Source: Azadirachta indica
Lineage: Eukaryota > Streptophyta > Magnoliopsida > Sapindales > Meliaceae
Assembly: GCA_022749755.1 (NCBI GenBank)
Contig: CM040450.1
Location: 13,662,913 to 13,726,912, forward strand
Direction: 5' to 3'
Length of the DNA stretch: 64,000 nucleotides
Part shown: one piece after another, positions 1 to 13,661 of the stretch
Numbering within the stretch: position 1 is the stretch's first letter
Layout: each line of letters starts with the position of its first letter
Notes under the pieces: generated by a model
Databases searched by the model: none
Seen by the model: only the letters and a program-made list of their open reading frames with translations
What the model was told of the DNA's origin: nothing
Position numbers and translations under genes: made by a program

Positions 1-3000
1 GAGAAAAAGTCAGAAGATGGTAGAGAGAATCAGGATAGAATTGCTGATGCTGCTGCGGCAGCAAGATCTGCACAACCAACAGGAATTACATTCTCTACAA
101 CTAAAGTGCGTACAAAGTTTCCTTTTCTTCTCAAGTTTTCCCTTCGTGAGTATCAGCATATTGGGTTGGATTGGCTTGTTACGATGTATGAGAAAAGATT
201 GAATGGGATTCTAGCCGATGAAATGGGACTGGGGAAGACTATCATGACAATTGCTTTGCTTGCACACCTGGCATGTGAAAAGGGAATTTGGGGCCCACAT
301 CTCATTGTGGTTCCAACTAGTGTCATGCTTAATTGGGAAACTGAGTTTCTTAAATGGTGTCCTGCCTTTAAAATACTGACTTACTTTGGCAGTGCAAAAG
401 AGCGCAAATTTAAGAGGCAAGGTTGGTTGAAACCTAACTTCTTTCACGTATGCATCACAACTTACAGGCTTGTCATACAGGATTCTAAAGTCTTCAAGCG
501 AAAGAAGTGGAAATACTTGATTTTGGATGAAGCTCATTTGATTAAGAACTGGAAGTCTCAAAGATGGCAAACTCTTTTAAACTTCAATTCTAAACGGCGT
601 ATTTTATTGACTGGTACCCCACTGCAAAATGATCTCATGGAACTCTGGTCATTGATGCATTTCTTGATGCCCCACATTTTTCAGTCTCATCAGGAATTTA
701 AGGATTGGTTTTGCAATCCAATATCTGGAATGGTAGAGGGTCAAGAAAAAGTGAACAAGGAAGTTGTTGATCGCTTGCATAATGTTCTTCGTCCATTCCT
801 ACTCCGTCGATTGAAGAGGGATGTGGAGAAGCAACTGCCCATGAAGCATGAGCATGTCATATATTGCAGACTCTCAAAGAGGCAGCGTAATTTATACGAA
901 GACTTTATTGCCAGCTCAGAAACACAGGCTACTCTTGCAAGTGCTAATTTCTTTGGGATGATTAGTGTTATAATGCAACTTCGAAAAGTCTGCAATCATC
1001 CTGACTTATTTGAGGGCCGTCCAATTGTAAGTTCTTTTGATATGAGTGGCATTGATATCCAGTTGAGCACTTCCATTTGTTCGATGCTTTCACCTGTTCC
1101 ATTTTTTGGAGTAGACCTGAAGGGTTTGGGGCTTCTATTTAGTCATCTTGATTTTAGCATGAACTCATGGGAGAGTGATGAAATAAATGCTATTGCTACT
1201 CCAGCAAGCTTAATTAAAGAGCGTGTTCACCTGAATTTTCTAGAGGAAATTGGGCCATATGCTACTCATAGGAAGAAGTTAAATGGGACAAACATTTTTG
1301 AAGAGATCCGAAAGGCAATATTAGAGGAGCGGCAGAAAGAGGCTAGGGACCGAGCAGCAGCTATTGCTTGGTGGAATTCCTTGAGGTGCCGGAAAAGACC
1401 TGTATACTCAACAAGTCTACGGGAAGTTCTTACTGTAAAACATCCTGTTGGTGATATAATACAACAGAAGACTGATCGTCTAACCTACTTGTACTCCTCC
1501 AAGCTTGCTGACATCGTTCTTTCACCAGTCGAAAGGTTCCAAAGGATGATTGATCTGGTTGAAAGTTTCATGTTTGCAATCCCAGCAGCTAGGGCCCCTG
1601 CACCAGTTTGTTGGTCCAGTAAAAGTGGAGCTTCTGTGTTTATGCAGCCAACTTATAAGGAAAAATGTTCTGAAGTTTTGTTGCCTCTTCTATCTCCTAT
1701 TAGGCCTGCAATTGTCCGGAGGCAGATATTTTTCCCAGATAGGAGACTCATACAATTTGATTGCGGTAAGTTGCAGGAGCTTGCAATTTTGCTTAGGAAA
1801 TTGAAATCTGAAGGTCATCGTGCGTTAATATTCACCCAGATGACAAAAATGCTTGATATTTTGGAGGCGTTCATAAATTTGTATGGTTACACATACATGC
1901 GATTAGATGGATCCACTCAACCAGAGGAGAGACAAACATTAATGCAGCGGTTTAACACAAACCCCAAAATCTTTCTTTTCATTTTGTCCACCCGCAGTGG
2001 GGGTGTTGGAATCAACCTTGTTGGGGCAGATACAGTTATCTTCTATGACAGTGACTGGAATCCGGCAATGGATCAGCAAGCTCAAGATCGCTGTCACCGC
2101 ATAGGACAGACACGTGAAGTACATATCTATCGGTTAATTAGTGAGAGCACCATTGAAGAAAACATCTTGAAGAAGGCCAATCAGAAACGTGCTCTTGATG
2201 ATCTAGTCATTCAAAGTGGGGGCTACAACACTGAATTTTTCAAGAAGCTTGATCCTATGGAATTGTTTTCTGGGCATAGAACCCTTCCCCTTAAGAATAT
2301 GCAGAAGGAGAAACATAACTACAGTGGCAATGAGGTTTCTTATTCTAATGCAGATATGGAAGCTGCTTTAAAACATGTCGAAGATGAGGCTGATTACATG
2401 GCTCTGAAGAGAGTTGAAGAGGAAGAAGCTGTGGACAACCAAGAGTTCACGGAAGAAGCCATTGGGAGACTGGAAGATGATGAGCTGGTGATGGAGGACA
2501 ATGTAAAGACCGATGAGCCTGCTGATCAGGGTGGCTTGGTGACTACTTCAAATAATGATAATGGGAAGATGCTAACTGTTAGTGATCAAAATGAAGAGAG
2601 AGCTTTTGCTTTTGCTGGAAAAGAAGATGATGTTGATATGCTGGCTGTCAAACAGATGGCAGCTGCAGCTGCAGCAGCTGGAGAAGCCATCTCTTCCTTC
2701 GAGAATAAGCTACGTCCAATTGATCGATATGCTATACGTTTTCTGGAGATGTGGGATCCAATAATTGACAAGACAGCGGTGGAATCTGAAGTTCCATTTG
2801 AGGAGACTGCTTGGGAGCTAGATCGTATAGAGAAGTACAAGGAGGAAATGGAAGCTGAGATTGATGATGACGAGGAGCCTTTTGTATATGAACGTAAGAA
2901 CTTTTGTGTTTGTTATTACATTACATCTATCATATCAGAATGTTCAAGTAAATAACTTCTTGTTCCACTTCACAATAAATATTATCTGACATTGAAGACC

Positions 3001-6000
3001 GGTTGATCCGAAAGTTAATTTGGTTTTGGAGCATGAGAAACCTGAAGGTGAAAGAATAAAATAAAACAATTGAAGTGCAGATGGGCTTTTGTTTCAAAAC
3101 TTCCTCCACACAGCACTAACTAGAAGCAACTTACAGAAATGGTCTACACTTTTGTATCCATGATAATACAATGGAAACTATGTCCAAGAATTTTCTGATT
3201 ATTAAGACATCCCATTCACTGGATGGTTCTGTATATTTAAACTTCAGAATAGATGGTATTGTTGTGTGCATGGTTACTGCTGTTTTTTACACTAATTATT
3301 TGAGTTCTCTATTATCAGGATGGGATACTGATTTTGCGACCGAGGCCTACCGACAGCAAGTTGAAGCTTTAGCTCAACATCAAGTTAGTAAAAATAAACT
3401 CTGACATATTTAAATGTGGTTGAATTCGGCTTGTTAAAACTGTGCTCTATGTTTGCAGTTGATGGAAGAATTGGAATCTGAAGCTAGGGAGAAGGAAGAA
3501 GCAGATGATAAAAATTTAGATTCTATGAAGTAAGATATCTTCTTTAACTTCTATACGGAAACTTTATAGTGGAAACTATGCTTTTTCTCTTTTTCAGTGC
3601 TTTCTCGTACTAGATACTTATTAATATATTCTGCTGAGGGTCTGGTGGAGAATATAAAAATCAAATTTTTTTGCTGGTGATTTAGAATCCAAATTGATAT
3701 TTCTTTTTTCAGAAAGAAAAGGGCAGCGCTGCAAGTTTTTGTGCATGTGTATGTTGGTATGCATTCATATAAGTGAATGTCTTCATTACATGGATAGTGA
3801 CAGTGGTGTTGGTCTTGACATAGATACGAGCCAATTGACTTGACAACCTCTAAATAAAGTTAATTACAATTTGCGATACATCATGACAATGTGAAGTCAC
3901 CCCTTTTATATCAATTATTGAGTATGTGAAATTTTGTGTATATTATTTGATCTGAGGATGTTAACATAAAACTGTTTTTTGGTCTGATTTCCCATGAGGA
4001 AATAAAATGCAAGTTAATTGAGACTTCTGTCTGATTTGGTTACCACAAGGGCTAAAAATTGGCATTTTTATTATGTAATTGTGTTTAAATGTGGACATTA
4101 TTGAGAAATACTTGAATGATATTGATTGAAATTTTGTGCTAATAATTTATTTTTCTGTGCCCTAAAATTAAAGGGCAAGTGATTCTAAACCGAAGACTAA
4201 GAAGAAGCCAAAGAAAGCCAAGTTTAAATCTCTCAGGAAAGGGGCCCTAACTTCTGAAGTAAAATCTGTGAAAGAAGAGCTAACTGTGGAACCTATGTCC
4301 ATTGATGATGACATGTATGATGAGGAGGCCACATTTTCAGATGCAGTGTCGCCGCCTTCAACTTTGTCGAAAAAACGTAAGAAGGCTGAGTTAACTCTTC
4401 ATGATGAGGAAGAGAAGGAGAAGGGCTCAAAGAAGAAGTCTAAGAAACTCAAAAAGGGTCCTGAGTTGGATTGTAACCAATCACGTAAACGACATGATGA
4501 TTCTGTGGAATTAAGACCATGGGAAAATATGGTTGCTGACTTAGAGCAGAAACCAGCAAGCAGGAGCAAGGTGGGAGGGAAAATCTACATTACTGCCATG
4601 CCAGTGAAGCGAGTTTTAATGATAAAACCGGAAAAATTAAAAAAGGGGAATGTTTGGTCAAGAGATTGCGTTCCATCACCTGATATTTGGTTGCCACAGG
4701 AGGATGCCATATTATGTGCTGTTGTACATGAATATGGCCCGCACTGGAGCTTGGTCAGTGATACACTCTATGGAATGACTGCTGGTGGGTTTTATAGGGG
4801 GAGATATCGCCATCCAGTTCATTGTTGTGAGCGGTTTAGGGAACTAATCCAGAGATATATTCTGTCCGCTCCAGACAACTCTTTTAATGAAAAGATCAGC
4901 AATATGGGCTCTGGAAAGGCTCTTCTCAAAGTAACAGAGGTATGCTTGGCCTGGTAGTTAATTTCCTTCCATCATACATGGAAATAAAAAACAAGAAAAT
5001 GAAAAAAGTTGTGACCTAATATGAATTGATTGGTGGAATGGTGCTTTTGTTGTGTGGACGGGTACACTGAAATTGTGCATTAAATTTCCTTATGTTAGGA
5101 ATGCCTCTTGATATCTTAATCATACTGGACACCAATGCTAGTTACATGTTACAGGTAAAGCATGTTAAAAATGATTTTCCCTTATGTAGTTGTATTCTTG
5201 TTCTCTTCTCAACACTCTCTGGTTTTATTAATGATAGAAATGTTAGTTGTAAGAGGTGATATCATTTTTGCTGGCTATTTCATAGATGTGCTTTGTGCAT
5301 ATACGACGCAGACAGCTGTAATAAACTGAGTACATCTTACTTGCTTGTAATCAGTTTAATATACTATTATGCTATGATCACCTGGCAAGAAAAATTTTTT
5401 CGTCTGCATACTATTTGTAGAAAATTGAAAACCTGGCTCATCAATTTTCTTTTGTGACAGGAAAATATTAGAACACTGTTAAATGTTGCCGCTGAGCAAG
5501 AAGATAATGAGTTACTCCTTCAAAAGCACTTCACCGCCCTTCTCTCAGCTGCCTGGAGGATGAAGTCCCTTACTGAACGCCGGCAAAATGTTTCATCATC
5601 ACGCAATGGTCTTTATTTTGGTGGAAGGTTTTTTACTTCTCCTGTTAACCAGACTTCTTGGAATTCCATGAAGGAACCAGGACAAAGGATGAAATTCATT
5701 AATTTAGGACAGAGTAGCAAGTTAGTGTTAGCTGCTCTTAATGATGCCAATAGTAGACACCAGGATGATGGATTTTCCCTTTGTGACCAGACGGAAGATG
5801 CAGTTGCGGTCATCACAGAACAATTGGACATAACGGTGCAATTTGAGAGGGAGCTGGTTGACTCCATGATTTCGTTCCCGCCTCTTATTAATTTATCAAT
5901 ATACGGCTCAGACCCACAGATATCTGCAAACAAATCTGCAGAAGATCACCTTCTTAAAGATTCACAAAATATGGCTGAAAACCGTTTCAGGTATAGCATT

Positions 6001-6678
6001 GCAACCGTTAACTTCAGTGAGTTTGTGCCTTTTTATTTTATTTTAGGACTGTTATCGAGTAATGATGTCTTTGTATTATTATGTTTAGAGGCCAAGTAAC
6101 TTCAGAGGAGTTAGTTGCCAAGAAAACTGATGAATCAGAAAACAAATGATCAATGCTACATTTAGATTTAGGAGAATTAATCACAAATAATATTTTGTAC
6201 ATTGCTGATTGATCACCGTTCTTTTGTCAGGGATGCTGCAAGAGCTTGTGGTGAAGATATCATGGGTTGGGCTGCATCGGCTTTCCCAGCAAATGATGCC
6301 AGGTTGCGTTCAGTCTTGAAATCCCAGACCCTGGGAAAGCACAAGCTACCCATTTCCGACTCCGCAAAGCCTCCTAAATCAAAGCTCAAAAAGACCTCAA
6401 CAGAGCAAGGCGAGGTACAACAGTTATCTCCTGAGCCAGTATTCCAAGCAATACCAGCAGTTGCCACGAAGGATCCTAATGTAAGGTTTGATATGACACC
6501 ATCAATCATTCAGGATAGTTGGTTAGATGATATGAGTAGTAGTCTTCATTCCTATTTGGACAAGGAGCTTTCATTGGAAACAGAGTTTTCCGATGTGGTT
6601 CATCATAATTATTTTCCTGGCCTAACCTCGGGCCTCGAAGACTGGTCATTATTACCGGAATATACTGACATCGGATAA
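1..6678 (+). CDS. PIE1: PIE1, SWR1-complex Swi2/Snf2 ATPase (5' partial)
   Basis: This gene encodes the catalytic ATPase of the plant SWR1 complex, which exchanges H2A for H2A.Z in nucleosomes and affects flowering time. Exons: <1-2893, 3319-3383, 3459-3529, 4174-4939, 5461-5990, 6231-6678. The joined frame is open and gives 1590 residues; family members are around 2,000, so the N-terminus with the HSA region lies off the window. Visible motifs are Walker A DEMGLGKT (nt 217), a DEAH box (nt 526), RSGGVGINL (near nt 1993), and QDRCHRIGQ (near nt 2080), with a long insert between the two ATPase lobes as in the INO80/SWR1 class. After acidic and Lys-rich linkers, a SANT/Myb-like domain containing PQEDAILCAV lies near nt 4690-4850. 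The reading frame enters the window already open, so no start is called. All introns have GT-AG borders. Confidence 0.96.
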
Positions 6679-8014
6679 TAGGCTAACCAAAGGACCTGAA
6701 TCTTGTAATTATTCTGGGTTTAAGCAGTTTTAAGTGATTGTTGGATGACGGATGTCTCTCAGCGTTGAGGTTGGGTGGGAATTTACCTGGCTTGGGTTAA
6801 ACATTTTTTAACCGTGCTCTCGGAGTAAAAATGAACTCGGCCAGTGATTAAAAAGGGGCATGATTTTGCAAATATGCCTGTTTCTTCTACACGCTGAGAG
6901 ATAAATGGAGGATCTGATGAGATGAACTTGAAAGAGGATGTGTGGGAGTAGGTTGGATAGAAATTTGTAAACACAAAATTTTGTAATTAATTCATTATTG
7001 GGAAATTTGTGCTAATTTTTGTTAGGTAGAGTCAGTTGCATATGTAGAGATTTTGGCACAATTCCCGCAATAGAAGAAAAAAAATGTAGGAAAAGGAAAT
7101 TAGTGATTGATGATGCTGATGATGTATGATGATCTTCTTCCCACCTTCATTTCTCTCCCTCTTCCCCTCTCTCTAAGCATGAGCATTGAGCAGTTCCACC
7201 AACACAAAACAAATATATTTCAATAATTTGAATGTGTATGTTAATATGTCGCCACACTTCCTCTCAATATTAAGTTTTTACCCTTGCAAGTCATGCGATA
7301 TATGTTAAAATTTCTATAGCAATTTATTAAGTTTTTAATAGATTTTCCATCTTTTTTTTTTTTTAAATTTTTATATTTATTTATATTAAATATTAATTAA
7401 AAATATTATTAATATATTTTTACTATTTTTTATATGTGATCATTATATTAAAAATATAAATTTTACTGTTTGATAGAACAAAAAATTATGAATTGTAAAT
7501 TTTTTAATTAAATATTATCCCATGAATTTTTGTTGGTATGGTTAAAAGAATTATTTTATTCTTAAACCTATTAATAAAATTCTTATCTTATTTCTTGAGT
7601 CACAAGACATTTGGATTTCATATGTAAGAAAATACAAATTATATCCTGATCTAAGATATTGCCAACGTTCAGGGATTCAAATGTTAATATTCATTTTCCA
7701 TTTTCAAAAAAAGAAACAAAATTATTATATCTTGGCATTTATAAAAAAAAAAAAAAAAAAATCCAAGTTGCGCCGCGAACGCAGAGCGACGCACAAACAG
7801 AGCAGAGTTTCTCTGTGTAAGAGAGGGAAAACTTCCTCTTTAAAATCTCAAATTAGGTTTTTTCAATTTCAATTCTAGGGTTTTCCAATTCCTTCGCAAA
7901 TTTCAAAGAAAATCAAGTATAACTTACCAATTTCATCTATTAAACCTTCCCGTCGATCAATTTTTCGTAAATTCTTCCTTTTTCTTTGGAAAATTTGCAA
8001 GAATAAGAAAAGTC
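6679..8014. other. PIE1-NSE4 spacer
   Basis: PIE1 3' UTR sequence probably runs to about 7060. The DNA from about 7200 to 7600 is AT-rich with no gene seen. A poly-A tract lies at about 7741-7760. From about 7770 the sequence becomes GC-richer and looks like the NSE4 promoter and 5' UTR, with a telo-box-like CTAGGGTTTT near 7876. The short ORF at 7681-7878 has no plausible product. Confidence 0.6.
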
Positions 8015-10245
8015 ATGGTTAGAAATTTAAAACGAGAATTGGGTAGCAGTAGTAGTAAAAGTGGAGAATTTACTGGAGAAGTTCAGAGTAATAATGAGTA
8101 TAATCAAGATGCAGCTGCTCGTAGAATCCTTCGTTCCTGCTATCGCTCTGTAAAATCTCTCATTATTGGTACTTGAAACTTCCTTTGTCTGAATTCAAAT
8201 TATTCTCCAATTTCTTTTTCTATTCTTTTCTAAATTTTGGAATTTTTTGAAATTGGTTTCGCAGATGCAAAAGAGGAGATATCTAGAGCTGGTTCTGATA
8301 AATTTAACATTATTATTAATCAATTGGACAGCTTGCATCAGCAAGGTATATTTATCATATTTTTACTGTAGATTATTGTTAAATTTATTATATTGATTAT
8401 TTATAGCTTGTATTTGACATGATATATAAGCTATGCATTATTGAATAGTTCATGAGGTTTTGGTAATGGAATCAGTAACTTGATGTCTCTTCTATGTGAA
8501 ATGTAACTTGTTTTTGATGATTTTACCTCGATTTTTATTCCAATGGTAAGATTCATTGCATATTTAAGCCTTATTTTGATTCTATATATTTTGTCTGTTT
8601 GATTCTGTTACTGCATCTTTGACTTCCAGGTTTACAAAAATCAAATAATAGTAGGGTGTTCAATTGCAATTTTTCATTTTTGTCCTTCATTCAATTCCTT
8701 TAACCTTGTCTTTTTGCGTGATTTTTCAGTACAGAGACCAAGAGAGCAAGTTGCTGATGCAGAGATTTTGTTAGACCTAACAAGTGCAGCACTAACCTCC
8801 ATCCAGGCAGAAAACAAGGATGGAATAACTGTTTCAGATTTTGTTTCCACTCTGCTTAGAGACTTTGGGCAGAAAATAAGTGGACTGAGTAGTAGTAGGG
8901 AGGATGTTGGGACTTCAATAGCTTGGGCAGACATTGGAGCTGCTGTCCCACATTTATTCAGAAGCAACCTCGGATGCTCTACGATGTAATAGCAATTATT
9001 GACTTAATTCTTTTTTTCTGTTTTGTGTCGGTTTCAAATTCCTTGAATGATTTTGTTTTCGCTTTTGTTCTTCCTTCAGGATTGGACCCATGGATACTGA
9101 GTTAAAGCACCGGAAGGTTGCTGTTTCTAGAAAACATGTAAGGCCAACAGAAAATGCTCAGCCTGTACAGGTGAAGTTCTTAATTCAAGCTTCAGTGTTA
9201 GTTTCTATGGAATTATTGATGTTAGTGATTTTGTAGATTGCTTTTAAGAGTTTAATCTGGTTTCCCCTATGTAGTTTTGAGCAATTGTCTAAACCTGCTG
9301 CAACTTTTGTGCAGCTTGATGATACCATTAAGGAAGAAAGAACAGATACTGATAAAAACATGCTAACCATGTTTAATATCTTGAGGAAAAAAAGAAGAGT
9401 CAGACTAGAGAATCTAGTATTGAACAGAAAATCTTTTGCACAGACGGTGGAAAATTTATTTGCCCTATCATTTTTAGTTAAAGATGGGCGAGCTGAAATA
9501 AAAGTGGATGAGAAAGGTTGTCATCTAGTTTGTAAGATCCTCTGCAAATGCCTTTCTTCTGTCTTTTAAGATCTATGCTTTCTCATTATTTATTTAGAAC
9601 TTGTCTATAACTTTTTCCCATTTATCAGCACCGAAAAATGCTCCCAGTGCTGATGCTGTTGCTTCTAAAGTGGTTGCTTACCACCACTTTGTCTTCAGAT
9701 TGGATTTCAAAGATTGGAAGGTAGGTGAAATGGAAATACTATAATGTGCTCTGAATGAGATTTGGTTTCAGAAGCATCATGTATTTTTTCTTTAGCACAG
9801 TCATTTCATATGCTGTGCTGCAAAGTTGTGGAGAAGAATATTACTTCTCTGATTCTGGACAACTTTGTTTATAATCTCCTGTATTTAGGTTCATTCATTT
9901 ATTGTGTCTCCTATTATCTCGTACTGAAAACATTTCAATTGTGGTTAATAAATTCTCTGAGTTCCTAAAGTTTTCTGCATTTTTCAGTTGATGACAAGCT
10001 CTGTTGAGGCAGGGGAGGAGCTGATGCCCCACAGGAACGAAGTTAACACATCAAGCAGTTGGGTTCTGGATCGAGTAAATGATGAGTCTCAGGACATCAT
10101 TCCTACGAAGCCGATTAGAAAGCTGTCCGGGAACTGTGGCTTGCTTTCACCTGAACAGTCAGTACAGGAAACTTCGTCTGAGATTCATGACAATCCTGAA
10201 GCAAGAGCTGCCACCATTCGGAAAGGGAAGCGTAAAGTAAGATGA
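8015..10245 (+). CDS. NSE4: Non-SMC element 4 (SMC5/6 complex kleisin)
   Basis: NSE4 is the kleisin that bridges the SMC5 and SMC6 heads with NSE1 and NSE3, acting in nuclear DNA repair and chromosome maintenance. Seven exons: 8015-8168, 8265-8345, 8730-8985, 9080-9170, 9315-9531, 9629-9720, 9988-10245. They join in frame to 382 residues, close to the usual plant NSE4 length. The N-terminal part carries [15 protein letters not shown], and the signature [15 protein letters not shown] spans the junction of exons 6 and 7. The start is the first in-frame ATG after the AT-rich leader; the protein begins [10 protein letters not shown]. The C-terminus is basic (RKGKRKVR). Plants have NSE4A and NSE4B forms; I cannot tell which this is. 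The gene is tail to tail with ENR. Confidence 0.93.
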
Positions 10246-10870
10246 GATTGGTGCATAGTCAGAGATTTTTGTTTCTCTTTTTAGCAGTATAGCTTCATAA
10301 TACAGAAGAAATATAAGATTTGTTTATAGATGACATTGATTGTTTTAGAACTGTATATAGTTAGAATATTACCAGATTTTTTAGTTTTGATAGATACAGA
10401 GCTTTGTATATTTCATTGCTCTTTTATCAAAAGTAAAATAAGTATATATAGTGCTTTTATATTCTGCCCTTCCCTTTTCCTTTTCCTTTCTATTCCTCCA
10501 GTTATTAACAAGAACGAACCTAAATTAACCCAACTGCTATTTTCGTGCTGAAAACTTGAAAACTAAACACAAAAAAAAAAATCAAATTTAGAATAAACTT
10601 TAAATTATAATAACACAGTAATTATTTTTTTTGGTAATTTATTAAACTTTTATTAAATTAATATACATTTGATATAATAAAAAGAAGAAAAAGGAGTATA
10701 TGATATGATCATATTAATAAGAAAAAAAAGTTTCATCTACAATCATATATAGATTTATTCTTCAATTCCAACAGACATGAAAACAGGTTTTAGGTATGAA
10801 AATTTGTAAAAATGGAAGTAAACAACATTTCTTTAACACTTAAAAACTTTTGCCACCAGAGTCTCTAGCT
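10246..10870. other. Convergent 3' spacer, NSE4 / ENR
   Basis: This is AT-rich DNA between the stop codons of two convergent genes and presumably holds both 3' UTRs. No coding signal was seen; the 73-codon ORF at 10330-10551 is low-complexity and not supported. Confidence 0.6.
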
Positions 10871-13152
10871 TTACTTGTTATCTTTAGGAATGTCAAGGTT
10901 CTCAAATGTGGGACTGTCAACTCCAACTCCCATAGCATTTAGACCATTGTCGACGTAGACAACAGCACCAGTGATTGCCGAAGCCAAAGGCGATGCCAGG
11001 AAGGCTGCCGTATTCCCAACCTCCTCTGTTTTGATTATGGATTAAAAGATTTGTTACAAAATACAAACAAGATGCAAATAATAAGGTGGAGTAATTTGAT
11101 GACTAACCTGCCAACAAGTCTTTCTGTAAGGGGGCATTTTGTAACGAGTAATCAATCATCATATCAATGAAACCAATTGCTTTTGCAGCACGACTTCTCA
11201 ATGGACCTGGAAATAGTTTTCCAGCAGCAAAAGAACTAAGAAAATCTTATGCAACCACAAGATTAAAGTAGTCGATGAGGCCACATGAAGAAAGCGATCA
11301 TCATATACCTGCAGATATTGTGTTGACTCTAACTTTGTGTTTTCTTCCAGCTTCAAAAGCCAGCACCTAACCAAGCAAATACATTTGAAATATTTATGAT
11401 ACAATCATTGAAAATATAGGATAAATAGACATAGATGGTAAATATGTTCGGCAAAAGTGCTCACGTGTGTGTCACTCTCCAGAGCAGCCTTCGCTGAACT
11501 CATACCTCCACCATATCTGAACACAAGAAAGTTAAGAAGCTAAAATTAATTCAATAAGAAAATCGATCGGGTAAAGAAACATCGTAAAAGGGAACATACC
11601 CCGGAATGATCCTTTCAGAAGCCATGTAAGTCAGAGAAATTGTAGCACCACCTGTAATATCAACAGCCATTTTAAGATCTAGTAATACTTTGCTGTGGTG
11701 TTTCAAGTATCTTTATGAAGAGATGAAATACAAAGATAGTAAAGAAGTATGCCTGGATTCATTATCGGGATGAAATGTTTGAGTAAAGAAATAAAGGAGT
11801 AACTTGACGCAGAGAGGGCTGCTAGATATCCGTTCCTTGATGTCTCCAAAAGAGGCTTGCTAACCTGCCAAAGATTTCCAATAGTTAAAATAGTGGTGAT
11901 TAAATCTTGAAGAAATGGCATAAAAGCAAAAATTTCCATTGCATTGCACCTCTGGTCCATTTGCAAGTGAGTGCACAAGGATGTCAATGCTGCCAAAATC
12001 CTGCTTTACAGATTCAGCAACCTCCTGCAGTGACGTAATTACCAAATAGTAAAATATGTCTGGTTTGTTAATCATTTATGAAGGACTTTGGAAGAACAAG
12101 ACATCTTATTCAAGTTATGGAATGATTACAAAAACAAGATTAACGAATAATGATACCTGGACTGTCCATTTTGAGGAACCTGCATAGCGTTTATTAGATT
12201 TTACCTGCACATAATACAGCAAATGAGAATATCAAAGGGAATATAATGGGACCCAAAAGTCTACACCAGAACATGATAATAGAAAGTAGTATTACATCTT
12301 CAGGAGTATCCTCAGGATTATCATAAACTGCATCCAAGGGGTAAATTTTGGAAATTTCCATTAAAGAACCATCTGGCAATCTGAAATATCAAATTCAGAA
12401 TAGCAATGAGAATAGACTCAGGGCAGTCCAGTAAATTCTGTATTCAGAAAAAGTATTTGTGTCATTACACGCGTGATTCGTCAAATTTCCCACGCCGCAG
12501 ACTGTTTTCAAAAATGTTAAGTGCCTGCATGGAGTGAAAAATTCTGTCAGAAACTATGCAAATTTGACAGAACTTGAACATGTGTATTAATTTAAGACAA
12601 TTAAGTTTGATGATTTACTTACTGGCACCCATGTACCAACAAGAATTTCGGCACCTGCAGCTGCCAGTGATTTTGCTATTGCCCAACCATATCCGTTATC
12701 ATCAGCAACACCAGCAATGAATGCTCGTTTACCTGCAAACAGTCTTCTCATTGTAACATTTTACTAATGTCCTGTTGATAGTTGCAGATACTTATTGAAC
12801 TCATCTAGAGATTGATAATTGTTGAGGCAAAGAATCATAACTATGAAATGCGGCACTAACAGACATGGGCACTACCTCTCAAATCAATGGGCAATCCTGG
12901 TAAAGGCTTGCTCTCGTTTTCTGTAGACATAGCTCTTGTAACAACATTTACAGATTTCACAGGCCCAGTTGTGAAGCTCTGCAGAAATGGCTTCCCATCT
13001 GAGATGCAAGAGGAGCTTGCAAGCCTTTTTGACAGTGCATTTTCAAATTTAGTAGTGAAAGTTGCTTTGCTGGGCATAAAAGTTTTACGACAAGAAAAAA
13101 TGCAAGGCTTGATAGCTGCCATTTGTGTGCCAGAAGATGCAGCTGTAGTCAT
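10871..13152 (-). CDS. MOD1: Plastid enoyl-ACP reductase (NADH)
   Basis: This enzyme reduces trans-2-enoyl-ACP with NADH, the last step of each elongation cycle of type II fatty-acid synthesis in the plastid stroma. Twelve exons (minus strand): 13152-12876, 12732-12623, 12524-12469, 12380-12296, 12204-12157, 12024-11950, 11864-11753, 11651-11600, 11516-11465, 11366-11309, 11206-11108, 11025-10871. They join to 392 residues, normal for plant ENR. The first roughly 75 residues are Ser/Thr-rich and basic, as in a transit peptide. The mature region shows the nucleotide-binding stretch [14 protein letters not shown], the SASSYSF segment and [15 protein letters not shown]. Intron 7 appears to start with GC rather than GT. 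An upstream leader exon is suggested by a donor at 13661/13660 and an acceptor just before 13219. An in-frame Met at residue 11 is an alternative start. Confidence 0.96.
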
Positions 13153-13219
13153 TTTCAGTTACTTAATTCACCCAAAAGATCTTCAAATCCAGTTGAGAAA
13201 GTCAATTGCTCAAAACTGA

Positions 13220-13661
13220 CTGCAAGTAACACATATTCAGTGAACGATCAATGTTCTTCCATAGAATGTTCATGACAACTTAAGTTAAAATTGAAATTAT
13301 AACAATAATAGAATAAAAACGGAAAAAAAGAAAAAGGAAACTCTGAACATTTATTACTCATCTTATCATTCTCCATTGTTTATTTTAAATCATGCTCAAC
13401 AGAGTTATTAGAGTCTAAGATCTTTCATACTTATATAAACTTCACATCATGCTAAAACTGGAGAGGATCTAAAACGCCATGAATCATAAAATCTACTTGA
13501 GAAATCTTACAACAGCCTAAAAGATTTTAAAAAGTACCCGTTATTACATCATCAAAATTAAACTACATTACACGTAGAACACAACATCTCAACTGGAAAA
13601 ACACAAAGAAAACTTGAAATCACTGAAGCATGTTCATACATTGAAAGTTCGGAAAACTCAC
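13220..13661 (-). other. Probable 5' leader intron of ENR
   Basis: Upstream of the ENR start, the minus strand has a strong donor (CAGAG/GTGAGT at 13661-13660) and an acceptor (TTGCAG) just before 13219. No ATG-led coding exon lies upstream, so this is best read as an intron in the 5' UTR. A TTATAA motif at 13881-13886 could be the TATA box. This is inference only; transcript data would settle it. Confidence 0.5.

Noticed and set aside
3716..3733. Possible extra PIE1 micro-exon after a TTTTTTCAG acceptor
   Set aside because: It is followed by a GT, but the direct join 3529 to 4174 keeps frame and gives the expected Lys-rich linker. The extra exon has no conservation argument.
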